Assembly: GCA_034430115.1 (NCBI GenBank)
Contig: DAOUFG010000080.1
Span: 1 to 64,000 of the forward strand
From: CAIXPS01 sp034430115
GTDB taxonomy: Bacteria > Chloroflexota > Anaerolineae > J036 > Brachytrichaceae
Reading direction: 5' to 3'
Length of the DNA: 64,000 nt
The translations under genes and the position numbers were made by a program. The first letter of the stretch is position 1; each line of letters begins with the position of its first letter. The notes beneath the pieces are model-generated. The model did no database searches and had not been told where the DNA came from. It worked only from the letters and a program-made list of their open reading frames with translations. Shown here one piece after another: positions 43,879 through 53,907 of the stretch.

Positions 43879-45981
43879 TCACTTGATGTGCAGCTCGTAT
43901 GAGCCGGGCTCGGTGATCACCGGCGTCGTCGCTGAGACGGCCAGCACGGCATTCGTCACATCCGAGCCAAAATTCAAGGTAACCGTTCCCTCGTTATTCG
44001 TCAGTGCCATACGCTCCAACGTCTTTGTGCCGTCTTGATGCGTGAGGATGAACTGCACTTTCCAATATTGGGGCAGCACGTTCTCGGCCCTCACCCACCC
44101 CTCGCTTTGCCATCCCATATCCGCGTTGGCGTCGTCCTTGAAGCCGATTTCCGGGATCGCGATGTTGTCGATGGCCAACCCTTCACGATTCACGCCAGCA
44201 TCCGTCACAACTTCGAAGCGCAGCAACACCTTTTTCCCGGCCCAGGGTGTCAGGTCGGCCTGCTCATTCACCCATTGCGGGTTGTCGCCATTGCCCGAGG
44301 AGCCCGTGTAACCACAGCCCAGGTTCGACCCGTTCGGGTTGGAAGTCTCGCATGAGTTGGTCTTCAATATCTTCCAGGTGGAACCGTTGTCTTCCGAAAC
44401 GCTCACATAGCCATAGTCAAAGTCCTGCTCGATGCGATACCAAGCGCGGAATTGTAGCGTCGCCGATTTCACGCTGCTCAGGTCCACTTCACGCGTCAGG
44501 CGCGGGTCGCTGGCATCTGCGCGGTTCGACCACCAGAACATGCCGTCGTCCCCCTCGCTGGGGATGAGCGGCACCGTCGTGGAGCCGATGAAATTCACCG
44601 TCACCGGCGCGTTATTGCCGCGAATCTTGATGTATTGCGTCCCAAACTGATTCACCTGGTCGTGCACATCATAGGGATAGTCCGACGAGGTCAGGTTGGC
44701 ATAGTCCGTCATGGGCGGGACATCCGTTTGCGTGTAGTTGTAGCGGTTGCTGGTGTCGTCAGGGTTCAGCTTGGTCTGCCCCATGTAATTTGCAATTACC
44801 CAGTCCGCAAACAAGTCCTCAAAGGTATAGGGCTTCCCAGTATCGGGGTCCGTGATTCCCGCATCGGCCATCACCTGCAAGAACGCGGCAGGGCTGCGTT
44901 CCTTGCTGCGCGCCAATTGCTTCGCCAAGTCGGCCCCATAACGGTCGTAGAGGTAGGACCAGAACAGGTAGCCGCCGCCATAGTGGGCGCTATTTTCGCC
45001 GGCGCTGCTTTCGGCCCAGGTGTTCAGTTGTGTTCCGGGTTCGTTGGCAAACGAATAGACCGTAGTGACGGTATCGGCATATCCATTCAAACGTTCCGCC
45101 AACTGTGCAGCGCCTTCTTCCAGCCAGAGCGATGGCGCATGTACCTCGTTAAAGCTGATCATGTGTTGCAATTCGTGCGCCAGCGTGGTCATGTAGTCGC
45201 GACTGCCTGGGTCCGAGCCGTTGTAACCCTCCTCGGCATTCACCACGAACATCTCTGCAACGTTCGAATCGGGGCGCACGGCCTTGGGGAACTCATCGGG
45301 AGATGAGAAATACCCGCCCACCGAACTGCCCACGCCTTTTGCGTGCAAGATGTATAGATGCGGGTCGCAATCCACGCCTGGGCGCGCCTCGTCGCCGAAG
45401 AAACTCCGGTCGGTGGGCAAAATCTTGTCGGTGAAATCATCACCTGCCTCGCGCAGCGCGTTTTGGTCCAGGTTCAATTCCTCCGGTGATGTCTCCACCC
45501 ACATATACACATACTGCGTCTTATAGGCCAGCTTGGCCGTCACCGTAAATTCACTGTTGTTATCCTGGTCACTCAGGATGAATGAGCGCGTCGCACCAAC
45601 GTCATAGCCCTTCGCTTCGGTGGTGCAAGTCACCACCGTTTGCTCCGGTGCGACACCTTTAAAGCGGATCGCCAAACTTTTCAGGTCTTCTGGCGGCAAA
45701 GCGACGCTCAACGCCTGCTCCAGCGTGTTGCCCGTCACCACATCCGTGACCGTATTGGTCGTTGTGGTTGAGGACGAACTGGTGGGCAGCGGGGTACGCT
45801 GCACCGGGCGCGGCGTATTGGTCGATACAACCGTGCGCCGGGGTATCAGGGTCGGCAAGCTGACGGAACCGTCTCCTCGAAAGAACACCATGCCCACGAT
45901 GAACGCGCCGCTGGCAACCACCAGACACAAACATGCCACCACCAATCCTGTAATTAAAGCGATCCAACCATTTCTACTCAT
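43879..45981 (-). CDS. Membrane-anchored zinc metalloprotease, immune-inhibitor-A-like
   Basis: A 700-residue protein. An N-terminal anchor (about residues 8-34) and a Thr/Pro/Ser linker (to about 80) precede the catalytic domain. The zinc helix is TLAHELQHMISFNE with H269, E270 and H273, and LWLEEGAAQLAE at 286-297 carries the third-ligand-type Glu. Downstream beta domains (about 430-640; FWWSNRADASDPRLTREVDL, PWAGKKVLLRFEVVTDAG) look like the MAM or jelly-roll modules of M6 proteases. It is probably outside the cell, tethered. It begins 3 bp after the pheT stop, an odd pairing of secreted protease and synthetase. Confidence 0.82.
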   Translation of the reverse strand: MSRNGWIALITGLVVACLCLVVASGAFIVGMVFFRGDGSVSLPTLIPRRTVVSTNTPRPVQRTPLPTSSSSTTTTNTVTDVVTGNTLEQALSVALPPEDLKSLAIRFKGVAPEQTVVTCTTEAKGYDVGATRSFILSDQDNNSEFTVTAKLAYKTQYVYMWVETSPEELNLDQNALREAGDDFTDKILPTDRSFFGDEARPGVDCDPHLYILHAKGVGSSVGGYFSSPDEFPKAVRPDSNVAEMFVVNAEEGYNGSDPGSRDYMTTLAHELQHMISFNEVHAPSLWLEEGAAQLAERLNGYADTVTTVYSFANEPGTQLNTWAESSAGENSAHYGGGYLFWSYLYDRYGADLAKQLARSKERSPAAFLQVMADAGITDPDTGKPYTFEDLFADWVIANYMGQTKLNPDDTSNRYNYTQTDVPPMTDYANLTSSDYPYDVHDQVNQFGTQYIKIRGNNAPVTVNFIGSTTVPLIPSEGDDGMFWWSNRADASDPRLTREVDLSSVKSATLQFRAWYRIEQDFDYGYVSVSEDNGSTWKILKTNSCETSNPNGSNLGCGYTGSSGNGDNPQWVNEQADLTPWAGKKVLLRFEVVTDAGVNREGLAIDNIAIPEIGFKDDANADMGWQSEGWVRAENVLPQYWKVQFILTHQDGTKTLERMALTNNEGTVTLNFGSDVTNAVLAVSATTPVITEPGSYELHIK

Positions 45982-45984
45982 ACT

Positions 45985-48462
45985 TCACCTGCGTATGACA
46001 CCACCGATCTGGTTCTCCAACGAGCGGATGATCTTATTCCGTTGCCGCTCCACATCCGAATCGGTCAATGTACGGTCATCGGCCTGGTAAGTCAGCGCAT
46101 AAGCCATGCTCTTCTTACCCCCGCCAATTTGCTCCCCACGATAAATATCAAACAGGCGCGCCTCGCGCAACAGGCTTCCGCCGGCGCGATGAATCACTTG
46201 CAGCACCTGATCAGCAGTCACTTCTTCATTGACCACGACAGCCAGGTCTTCATTCACTGCCGGGAAGCGCGGCACGTCACGCACCGCATGCTCCCCACTG
46301 CTCGCCACGCGCAGCGTCGCCACGTCGAACTCGGCCAGCAATACCGGCATGGTAGCCGGCAACGCCCATGCTTCACGCACCAGAGGGTGTAGCTCGCCTA
46401 GCACGCCCAGGGTCTGCGTTTCGCGCCCGTGCTGCTCCAGGCACACGCTGGCCACACGCCCGGGGTAGAAGATGGGTTGCGCTATCGGCGCGTAAGATGT
46501 GCCTTGAATGTGCAAGCTCTCACACATCGACGCCACGACGCCCTTCAGGTCGAAAAAGTCCATGACCTGCGTATCAGACCCTCGCCACGAGCGAGCACCA
46601 TGCACGCCGGCCATGACGATCACCAACTTCTCCACTTCATCGGGCAGCGGGCCATCTTCACCCGGCAGATAAACGCTGCCCAGTTCGAACAATGCCACGC
46701 GCTCATGATGGCGCAAGTTCAACGCCAATGACTCCAACGCGCCGGCGATCAGCGTGTGACGCATCACCAGGCGTTCGGGGTTGATCGGGTTTTGCAGCGT
46801 GACGTATTGGCGGTCATCCGCGGGCAGGTCCGGGGGCAAGATGCGTTTTTCGTTCTCCGTCGTCGTCAGACGATAGCTGACAATCTCCTGCAAGCCGGCT
46901 TCCACCAACACATCGCGCAGCGTTTCGTCGAATTCCACCACCGGGTTAATTTCGGTGGCTGGAATTTCGTCGCGCATCAATGTGGAAGGAATACGATCGT
47001 ACCCATACACGCGCGCGATTTCTTCGATCACGTCGTGCGCGCCCTCGATGTCGGTACGATGTGTGGGCGCCGTGATGCGCAGTTTGTCGCCTTCCGGCAC
47101 CACCTCAAATTCCAGGCTGGTCAGGATGCCCGTGATGTCCGCCACGCTGATTGACACACCCAACGAGCGTGCTACTTCCTCGGGATGCAGCACAATCGCC
47201 ACGCTAGGTAGGGGCAGCGGATACGCATCCAGGACGCCGCGCACCACGCTCCCGCCGGCCAGTTGTTGCAAGAGCGCCAAACCGCGCCTCTGCGCCAACA
47301 TCGCCAGGTCTGGGTGCAGGTTGCGCGCGAAGCGATACGACGCCTCGCTGTTCAAGTTATGGAAGCGCGCCGTGCGCCGAATATGCACCCAGTTCCAGGC
47401 CGCCACTTCGAACAGGATGTTGCGCGTTTGTTCCTTCACTTCGCTGTCCGCACCGCCCATCACACCCGCGATGCTCAGCGCGCGCTGCGTGTCGGCCACC
47501 ACGATGTCGGTTGGCTGTAACTTGCGTTGCGCGCCGTCAAGGGTGGTCAGTTCCTCGCCGGGTTCGGCCAGGCGCGTGATGATCTTGGCCGGAGCGGTGA
47601 TCGCGTCATAATCAAACGCGTGCGTCGGGTGGCCCGTCTCCAACATCACGTAGTTGGAAATATCAACGATGTTGCTGATCGGGCGCATACCCGCCAGGGT
47701 CAGGCGACGCTGCATCCAGTAGGGCGACGGCTCTTGCTTAACTCCCTGCACGATGCCAATGGTGAAGCGCGGGTTCAATTGGGGGTCGCGAATCTCGATC
47801 TGCACCAGGTCTTCAACACGCGGGCCGCTCTCCACGTAGTCCAGGCTGGGGTAGCGCAGCTTTTGGCCGGTGATGGCCGCCACTTCACGCGCCACGCCGA
47901 TGATGGACGCCGCGCGAATCGTGCTGGGCAGAATGGCAATGTCAAGCACCACATCGCCCAGGTAATCGACCAATGGTGTCCCTGCAGGGGCCTCGGACGG
48001 CAGAATCAGAATTCCCTCGTGGTCATCACTCAGGCCTAATTCTTTCTCACTACACACCATCGAGTCATTCTTAATGCCACGCAAGACGGCCTCTTTAAGG
48101 ATCATAATGACCCTGTCTTCCTTATGACCGTCATACAGCCGGGCGCCCTTCAACGCCAGCACCACTTTCTGACCGCTATCGCCGGGCTTAATATTCGGCG
48201 CGCCTGTCACAACCGTAATAGGCTGTGCAGCACCATATTCCACTGTCGCCAGCAGCAACTTATCCGCGTTTGGATGGCGCTCTACCTTGAGCAATTCGCC
48301 TACAAAAATCTTCTCCCGGTCCCAGGGCAATTCCGAACCGGGCAAGCCAATGCTCTCAACATGTTCTACTTCCAAACCGGCCAGCGTCAGCTTCTCAGCC
48401 AACTGGTCAATAGGCAGCGTAAGATCGACGTAATCTTTTAACCAGGATATAGGAACGCGCAT
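45985..48462 (-). CDS. pheT: Phenylalanyl-tRNA synthetase beta subunit
   Basis: An 825-residue subunit. The EMAP-like tRNA-binding domain spans about 40-150 (FVGELLKVERHPNADKLLLATVEYG). A B3/B4 editing-type region, B5, the catalytic-like core (VYGYDRIPSTLM) and the ferredoxin-fold anticodon domain at the end (FPAVNEDLAVVVNEEVTADQVLQ) follow in the usual order. pheS normally lies directly upstream, but here a divergent histidine kinase does, so pheS must be elsewhere. The metalloprotease gene follows 3 bp after the stop. Confidence 0.97.
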   Translation of the reverse strand: MRVPISWLKDYVDLTLPIDQLAEKLTLAGLEVEHVESIGLPGSELPWDREKIFVGELLKVERHPNADKLLLATVEYGAAQPITVVTGAPNIKPGDSGQKVVLALKGARLYDGHKEDRVIMILKEAVLRGIKNDSMVCSEKELGLSDDHEGILILPSEAPAGTPLVDYLGDVVLDIAILPSTIRAASIIGVAREVAAITGQKLRYPSLDYVESGPRVEDLVQIEIRDPQLNPRFTIGIVQGVKQEPSPYWMQRRLTLAGMRPISNIVDISNYVMLETGHPTHAFDYDAITAPAKIITRLAEPGEELTTLDGAQRKLQPTDIVVADTQRALSIAGVMGGADSEVKEQTRNILFEVAAWNWVHIRRTARFHNLNSEASYRFARNLHPDLAMLAQRRGLALLQQLAGGSVVRGVLDAYPLPLPSVAIVLHPEEVARSLGVSISVADITGILTSLEFEVVPEGDKLRITAPTHRTDIEGAHDVIEEIARVYGYDRIPSTLMRDEIPATEINPVVEFDETLRDVLVEAGLQEIVSYRLTTTENEKRILPPDLPADDRQYVTLQNPINPERLVMRHTLIAGALESLALNLRHHERVALFELGSVYLPGEDGPLPDEVEKLVIVMAGVHGARSWRGSDTQVMDFFDLKGVVASMCESLHIQGTSYAPIAQPIFYPGRVASVCLEQHGRETQTLGVLGELHPLVREAWALPATMPVLLAEFDVATLRVASSGEHAVRDVPRFPAVNEDLAVVVNEEVTADQVLQVIHRAGGSLLREARLFDIYRGEQIGGGKKSMAYALTYQADDRTLTDSDVERQRNKIIRSLENQIGGVIRR

Positions 48463-48599
48463 AGAACTCAGTATACCGGAAATTGCAGCGCAAGAAGGTA
48501 ATATTGCTAGTCAGGACAGGGCTGTCCGTTGTAAGAGCGATAGCCCCGGCGGATATGGCATGGGATCAACCCATATCACGAACAGTTGGAGACGGATGA

Positions 48600-50897
48600 A
48601 TGGGATCGAGTGACAAGAAGTTTCAATCCGAAGTCGTTGAGCTATGCACTGAAATATTGAACCAGGGCGTGCTCCCCTCTCTCATCATATTAGGCTGGGG
48701 CGGCGCACTCGTTGCCCAATTCGGGTATCGCTTCTTCAACCTGAATGGCGCCGTCGCCTATCTGGCGGCGTTTGGCTTAGGGTGTAGCTGCCTGATACTC
48801 AATCATTTCAGGCTCTATCGCATTTCCCTTTGGTTGGCCGGCTGGGGATCACTTGCGCTCACGTTGACCTCCTACTACATAACCAGAGACACCTTTCTGG
48901 TGCAATGGATCACCATTTCCTGCGTCGTCATTATTTTCTTCAGCGGCGCTCCGGCCGGCTGGGCGGCAACCATCGCCACAGCAGGGATCATCGCCCACAT
49001 GGCATTCACGCAGCCCAACGAAACCCTGGAGGCGAGCAACCTCTTCCAAATTCTTTTGCCGCTTTTCACACTGGCACTCTTTGCCACGGTCGTATCGCGC
49101 GTGCTATATCGCACGTTGGCCTGGATGAGTGAGGGTTATGAACAGGCGCGCGAAAATTCCGAAAAAGCCAGCCGGCAAAGCGCCGAACTGGCACTGGCGC
49201 TTAAATCACTGAACCAGACCAGTTTCGCCCTGGCGCGCGTCAACGAACAACTGCGCGCGATGGTCACCGTCGCGGAAGACGCACGGCGCTCCAAACAGGA
49301 ATTCGCAGCCAGCATCAGCCACGAATTGCGCATGCCGTTGAACCTGATCATTGGTTTTAGCGACGTGATTTTGAATGCACCGTTTACCTATAACACGCGC
49401 CGCCTGCCTCCCAAACTGCTGGCCGACATTCACGTCATTCAACGCAATGCTCAACACCTGATGCAGATGGTAAACGACGTCTTGGACCTCAGCCAGATGG
49501 ACGTCAGCCACATGACAATCGTGCGCGAGCCGTTGCACGTGGGCGAGTTTATCCAGTCGTCGTTGGGTGAGTTTGCTCAATTGGTCGAGTCGCGCGGCCT
49601 GCGGCTCGAGGTGGACATTGAGCCGGACCTGCCCGAAATTCACGCCGACCGCACGCGCGTCCAACAAGTGTTGCTGAACTTGCTCAATAACGCATTGCGT
49701 TTCACAGAACAAGGCAGCATCACCATTCGCGTCCGGCGTCGGGTCTCCAGCACGGAGGAACAATGGTCCGGTGAAAGTATCATTTTCAGCGTCAGCGATA
49801 CGGGGATCGGCATTCCCCCGCAAAACCTGAAGCGCATCTTTGAGCCTTTCATCCAGGCCGATAACGCCAACCGGCGCAAACGCGGCGGGACGGGGCTTGG
49901 CCTGACCATCAGCAAGCGCTTCGTGGAGTTGCACGGCGGCCGGATGTGGGCGGAAAGCACGCCCGGCATCGGCAGCACCTTTCATTTCACGTTGCCGGTG
50001 CAGCCGCCTGCCGACGTATCAAATTCAGAATACACGGCCCAACAGGTGCACCGGCGGGAAGTAGGCCACCTGGTCGTCGTGGAACCTCGCCCATTGCTCT
50101 ATAGGTTGCTTGAGCGCCGGATTCAAGGGATCGGCCTGGCACACGCGCAGACAATGGATGAAGTCATTACACAGGCCAAGGCAGAGCCTCCTGAGGCGGT
50201 CTTGATCAATCAGCCCTACGATGTTCCCCTGTACCCGGAGTGGAGTGAAGAGCTAAAGCACGTGCCGATTGTTTATTGCTACATCCCAGGTGACCTTCAT
50301 TCGAACCAGCCTTCTACGAATAAGCAAAGCGCACCACGCTGCTTCCTGGTAAAACCCGTGTTACGCGAGCAGCTATACGAAGCGCTGACGGACATGCTGG
50401 CCGCTCCCCCACCCACCAGCCAACCATCAAGTGAACAAGCGAATGGGAACAACAAAGGCGCTGCGGCTCACAGCGCGCGCATATTGCTCATCGAAGAAGA
50501 CGACGATACGCTCCAGCTCATCGACCGGATGTTGCGCGCCGCACCGAAACCCGTTTTGCAGAACTACAGCGACATCATTCCGCTCAAAGTACACACTGTG
50601 GACGAAGCACTGGCGCTGCTAAAACAATACGGCGCGCCGCATATGCAAGGCATGATCCTGGACATCGCCAACGACCCGCCTAATGGGCCCGACATGCTGC
50701 ACGTGATAGAGCAGCAAGAGCAACTCCGCATGATCCCAGCGTGCCTGATCAGCGGGCAAGAGCCGACCGGGGCCAGCATGACCTCGCCCTACCTGACGCT
50801 CACGCGCCAAGAAGGCCTGACGGTGCAGGAACTGATTCAATCTACGACAGCGCTTATGCAGATAGCACTGCCTGGGGTTGAATTACGAGTGCGGTAG
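48600..50897 (+). CDS. Membrane hybrid histidine kinase (module 1)
   Basis: A 765-residue protein. About six N-terminal membrane segments (about residues 25-170) lead to a coiled linker and HisKA with H241 (FAASISHELRMPLNLIIGFS). HATPase_c follows: LLNNALRF, DTGIGIPPQNLKRIF, GGTGLGLTISKRF. Two receiver-like domains come after. The first (about 492-600, HLVVVEPRPLLYRLLER) has lost the acidic pocket. The second (from about 625, ILLIEEDDDTLQL, then MILDIANDPPNGPDML) keeps an Asp. It runs tail-to-tail into the module 1 regulator with a 44-bp overlap. There is no extracytoplasmic sensor domain, so it may sense within the membrane or through a partner such as the transporter. Confidence 0.9.
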   Translation: MGSSDKKFQSEVVELCTEILNQGVLPSLIILGWGGALVAQFGYRFFNLNGAVAYLAAFGLGCSCLILNHFRLYRISLWLAGWGSLALTLTSYYITRDTFLVQWITISCVVIIFFSGAPAGWAATIATAGIIAHMAFTQPNETLEASNLFQILLPLFTLALFATVVSRVLYRTLAWMSEGYEQARENSEKASRQSAELALALKSLNQTSFALARVNEQLRAMVTVAEDARRSKQEFAASISHELRMPLNLIIGFSDVILNAPFTYNTRRLPPKLLADIHVIQRNAQHLMQMVNDVLDLSQMDVSHMTIVREPLHVGEFIQSSLGEFAQLVESRGLRLEVDIEPDLPEIHADRTRVQQVLLNLLNNALRFTEQGSITIRVRRRVSSTEEQWSGESIIFSVSDTGIGIPPQNLKRIFEPFIQADNANRRKRGGTGLGLTISKRFVELHGGRMWAESTPGIGSTFHFTLPVQPPADVSNSEYTAQQVHRREVGHLVVVEPRPLLYRLLERRIQGIGLAHAQTMDEVITQAKAEPPEAVLINQPYDVPLYPEWSEELKHVPIVYCYIPGDLHSNQPSTNKQSAPRCFLVKPVLREQLYEALTDMLAAPPPTSQPSSEQANGNNKGAAAHSARILLIEEDDDTLQLIDRMLRAAPKPVLQNYSDIIPLKVHTVDEALALLKQYGAPHMQGMILDIANDPPNGPDMLHVIEQQEQLRMIPACLISGQEPTGASMTSPYLTLTRQEGLTVQELIQSTTALMQIALPGVELRVR

Positions 50898-52059
50898 CCG
50901 AACGCAATGCCATCAATAACTGCTGCGCGCTGAACGGCCTGGGCAGAAAGCTGGTCGCCCCTAACGCACGCGCCAGCCCATGATCCGACAAAATGGAGGT
51001 CACGATAATCGGGATGTTGGATGTCTCGGGGTCAGACTTCAAGAGCGTAAGCAATTCCCAGCCATCATGGTCGGGCATCATCACATCCAGCAATATACAC
51101 ACCGGACGCAGCGTTTTGGCCTGCTGCAGTGCATCGCTGGGCATCGACAACGCCACAAGGTTAAACTCGTCGTTTTGCTCCAGGTAACGCTGCGCCAGGC
51201 GAATGGCGTCCATATTGTCGTCAACCATCAGCACCGTCTTTTTCTGATTAGCCGGCATACGCACCTGAATAAACCATTCAGCACCAGCGACTGCCTGGTA
51301 TGACATGCTGGCGTGCGCCATCACGGCCAACTGGGTGATCGTCTGAAATTCTTCCTTCTTACTAAAGTCACCATCAGCGAGGCTCGCGCGCGCAGCCATC
51401 AAGCCGGTGAACCTGATCGTAAGTTCGTTATCGTCAATTGACACACGCACTTCGCAGGTGCTATCTGGCATTTCCTGCACCAACCAGGTAAGAATGGAAA
51501 TGAATAACTGGCGCACCACCATCGGGTTTGCACGCGCCATTGGGAGCGTCTGCGGCATCACAACGTTGATGACCACATGATGTTGCCGCAACAGCGGCTC
51601 AAAAACATCGAGCGAACTACGCAATAAACCATCTAACGCGGCACGCGCATCCTGCCCGGGGAGCTTCGTCGCCGGCGCATCAGGGGCATTGCTGGAATCC
51701 GCGATCTGAACCGGGCGTTCAAACAGAAGCACCGCCACCGCACGCACGGCGCGGTCTTGCTCGCGCCGCAGGTGGCGCAGCCCTACGTTCAACTCAGCAG
51801 CCGCCTCGGACTGCGTCAGGCCCTGTACGTAACGTAAATGCAATACCGACTGGATGCGCCGGGCCAACGATTGAGGAGCGGCCTCTGCAGGAGCACTCAG
51901 TTGCTTGATGGCTTCCATAATGGCCTCTTGCAGCATGCGACCATCCGTATAACGACCAGCTACAATCGGGGCCTTAATATGTTCGCCAAGAAACGACAAA
52001 TCAAACAGTCGCTCCAGGGCTTCTCGCGTCCAAGCCGCGAGTTCAGGTGTTATATCCAT
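50854..52059 (-). CDS. Regulator with sigma-r4-like HTH, degenerate ATPase-like domain and C-terminal receiver (module 1)
   Basis: A 401-residue protein. Residues 64-115 (LARRIQSVLHLRYVQGLTQSEAAAELNVGLRHLRREQDRAV) look like sigma-factor region 4. Residues about 140-270 resemble a HATPase_c fold with its N box degraded (ILTWLVQ instead of a NxxxNA pattern). Residues 273-395 are a receiver with DD280-281, phosphoacceptor D325 (CILLDVMMPDHDGWELL) and VTS, but Arg where the Lys of KP normally is. The receiver is at the C-terminus, unlike most response regulators. It is divergent from the sugar transporter across 300 bp. Confidence 0.85.
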   Translation of the reverse strand: MDITPELAAWTREALERLFDLSFLGEHIKAPIVAGRYTDGRMLQEAIMEAIKQLSAPAEAAPQSLARRIQSVLHLRYVQGLTQSEAAAELNVGLRHLRREQDRAVRAVAVLLFERPVQIADSSNAPDAPATKLPGQDARAALDGLLRSSLDVFEPLLRQHHVVINVVMPQTLPMARANPMVVRQLFISILTWLVQEMPDSTCEVRVSIDDNELTIRFTGLMAARASLADGDFSKKEEFQTITQLAVMAHASMSYQAVAGAEWFIQVRMPANQKKTVLMVDDNMDAIRLAQRYLEQNDEFNLVALSMPSDALQQAKTLRPVCILLDVMMPDHDGWELLTLLKSDPETSNIPIIVTSILSDHGLARALGATSFLPRPFSAQQLLMALRSATALVIQPQAVLSA

Positions 52060-52359
52060 GAGCGGTCAGAAAATGTCCTGTTTAGGTCCTCACGAGTCTA
52101 TTGAGTCCCAGGTTACCACATGCTATTCTAATCAAACGTTAGATGTATCTACTGTGGACGTTAAGCTCACAAGGGTTTGTGCGCTCTATTATGGGACTTA
52201 AAGCAAGGAGGTCGCAGAGAGCAAGTCACTTAACTCACATCAGGAACCTGATCGTCAGCTTACGGTACATATCTTGCCAGTTACCCCGTATATTCCACGA
52301 TCCCAAAGTCGCATAATAGCGGGGCATTGTCGTCATTTTTCGTAAGGAGAAGTGTCCAA
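52060..52359. promoter_or_regulatory. Divergent regulatory region between regulator 1 and the sugar transporter
   Basis: 300 bp with no gene. Two direct ACGTTA copies (52136-52141 and 52158-52163) lie 22 bp apart, about two helical turns, which could be an operator. AAGGAG at 52344-52349 is the ribosome site of the binding protein. No clear promoter hexamer pair was found. Confidence 0.4.
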
Positions 52360-53832
52360 ATGATGAAGAGGAATTTAGCCCGCCGTGATTTTCTGAAGTT
52401 GAGCGCAGGGCTCACCGGAATGGCAGCATTGGCAGCCTGCGGTGGTGCCACACCAACCGTGGCCGTCAAGGAAACAGTCGCCGTGAAGGCCGAAGAACCA
52501 ACCGCCGCCTCTGCTGCAACAGAAGCCCCGGCCGCGTCGACCGAAGCCACGCCCACGGCCGCCCCTGTCGCCGGCGGTCAGGAAGTGACAATCCTTTCTT
52601 GGAACGATAACTACGCCCCCGACCAGGCGGATACACCAGCCGCCAAACAGTGGGACGCGATGCGCAAGGAGTTCAACCGGGTTCACCCCGAGGTCAAGAT
52701 CGAAGACCAGCCGATCACCTCGGGCACGGAAGTCCGCAAGCAGTTCATCTCTGCCAACGCGGCCGGCAACGCCCCAGACTTCTTCTACACCTACCCGCCT
52801 TCGATGCACCCGTACTATGACCAGAAGTTCCTGCTGCAAATCGACGACCTGGTCGATAGCTGGCAATACAAGGATAAGGTGGTCGATGCGTTGTGGTACG
52901 ACGCCAAGATGGGCGGCCACTACTATGGCATCCCCGCAGACTTCTATGGCATGACCCTCGTCTGGCGCAAGGACCTGTTCGAGAAGGAAGGCCTGACCGC
53001 CGCGCCCAAGAACTGGGATGAACTGGCAACCTTCGCCCAGAAGTTGACCCACACCGACAAGAAGCAGTATGGCTTCGGTCTGCTCGGCATGGCCTGGGCC
53101 TCCTGGTACTGGGAGAACTTCGTATGGCAGGCCGGCGGTGAAGTGACCAAGTTGCTGGACGACGGCAACGTTGAGCTGTCATTCACCGATGAGCCCGGCA
53201 TCCAGGCGTTGCAGTTCTACCAGGACCTGAAGTACAAGTACAAGGTCACCCAGGAGAACGTGATGCAGGACTACGATGAAAACAACAAGGACTTCATCGC
53301 TGGCCGCACCGCCATGTGGATGACCGCCAACACCTCCTACTCCGACTACATCAGCAAGGGCTTGAAGATGGAGCAACTCGGCACAGCCCCGCTGCCCGCC
53401 GGCCCCAAGAAGTCTGCCGCGCAAATCGGTGGTGGCTACTGGACATTGAACCCGGCTTCCAGCGATGAGAAGCGCAAGGCCGCCTGGACATACGTGACCT
53501 GGCGCACCGACCCCGAGACGTGGAAGTTCCTGTGGAAGACCCAGAACGACCTGGGCATCCCGCCCACACCGTGGATCGCCGTCTACAAGGACATTCTGAA
53601 CCAGGCCGACTACCAGGATGTTCCGAAGGAATGGGTCGAGACGTCCAACGCAACGGGTGAAATCGCTCACACCGAGTACACCCTCAAAGATGAACTGGAA
53701 CCCTACTTCGCTGCGCCGGTACAAACCGTCCTCACCGACGCCAACGCTAGCTGCAGCGCCGTATTGATTGAAGCCGCCAAGAAGATGGCGTCTGAAGTCA
53801 AGGGTACCGTCCTGGCCGCCTCTGCCAAGTAG
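52360..53832 (+). CDS. Sugar ABC transporter substrate-binding lipoprotein
   Basis: A 490-residue binding protein of cluster-1 (MalE-like) type. The N-terminus carries a twin-arginine-like RRDFLK followed by a lipobox (LAALAAC with Cys about residue 28), then an Ala/Thr/Pro linker to about residue 75. The two-lobe fold follows (VTILSWNDNYAPDQADTPAAKQWDAMRKEFNRVHPEVKIE, LVWRKDLFEKEGLTAAPKNWDELATFAQKL). ATG 52360 has AAGGAG upstream; a second ATG follows directly. It is the first gene of an operon with two permeases. No ATPase gene is present in the operon, so a shared MsmK-type ATPase is likely. Confidence 0.95.
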   Translation: MMKRNLARRDFLKLSAGLTGMAALAACGGATPTVAVKETVAVKAEEPTAASAATEAPAASTEATPTAAPVAGGQEVTILSWNDNYAPDQADTPAAKQWDAMRKEFNRVHPEVKIEDQPITSGTEVRKQFISANAAGNAPDFFYTYPPSMHPYYDQKFLLQIDDLVDSWQYKDKVVDALWYDAKMGGHYYGIPADFYGMTLVWRKDLFEKEGLTAAPKNWDELATFAQKLTHTDKKQYGFGLLGMAWASWYWENFVWQAGGEVTKLLDDGNVELSFTDEPGIQALQFYQDLKYKYKVTQENVMQDYDENNKDFIAGRTAMWMTANTSYSDYISKGLKMEQLGTAPLPAGPKKSAAQIGGGYWTLNPASSDEKRKAAWTYVTWRTDPETWKFLWKTQNDLGIPPTPWIAVYKDILNQADYQDVPKEWVETSNATGEIAHTEYTLKDELEPYFAAPVQTVLTDANASCSAVLIEAAKKMASEVKGTVLAASAK

Positions 53833-53847
53833 TCATTCTGTGAGCTT

Positions 53848-53884
53848 GCAGGAGAGCAACCCGAGAGCGGTGTTGCTCTCCTGC
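53848..53884 (+). promoter_or_regulatory. Intercistronic hairpin between binding protein and permease genes
   Basis: A perfect 13-bp stem, GCAGGAGAGCAAC/GTTGCTCTCCTGC, with an 11-nt loop and no T run. It lies 15 bp after the binding-protein stop. Such stems protect the upstream part of an mRNA and reduce read-through, giving more binding protein than permease, as in mal-type operons. Confidence 0.8.
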
Positions 53885-53907
53885 ATCTACGTCTATGGAG
53901 TATTTGC

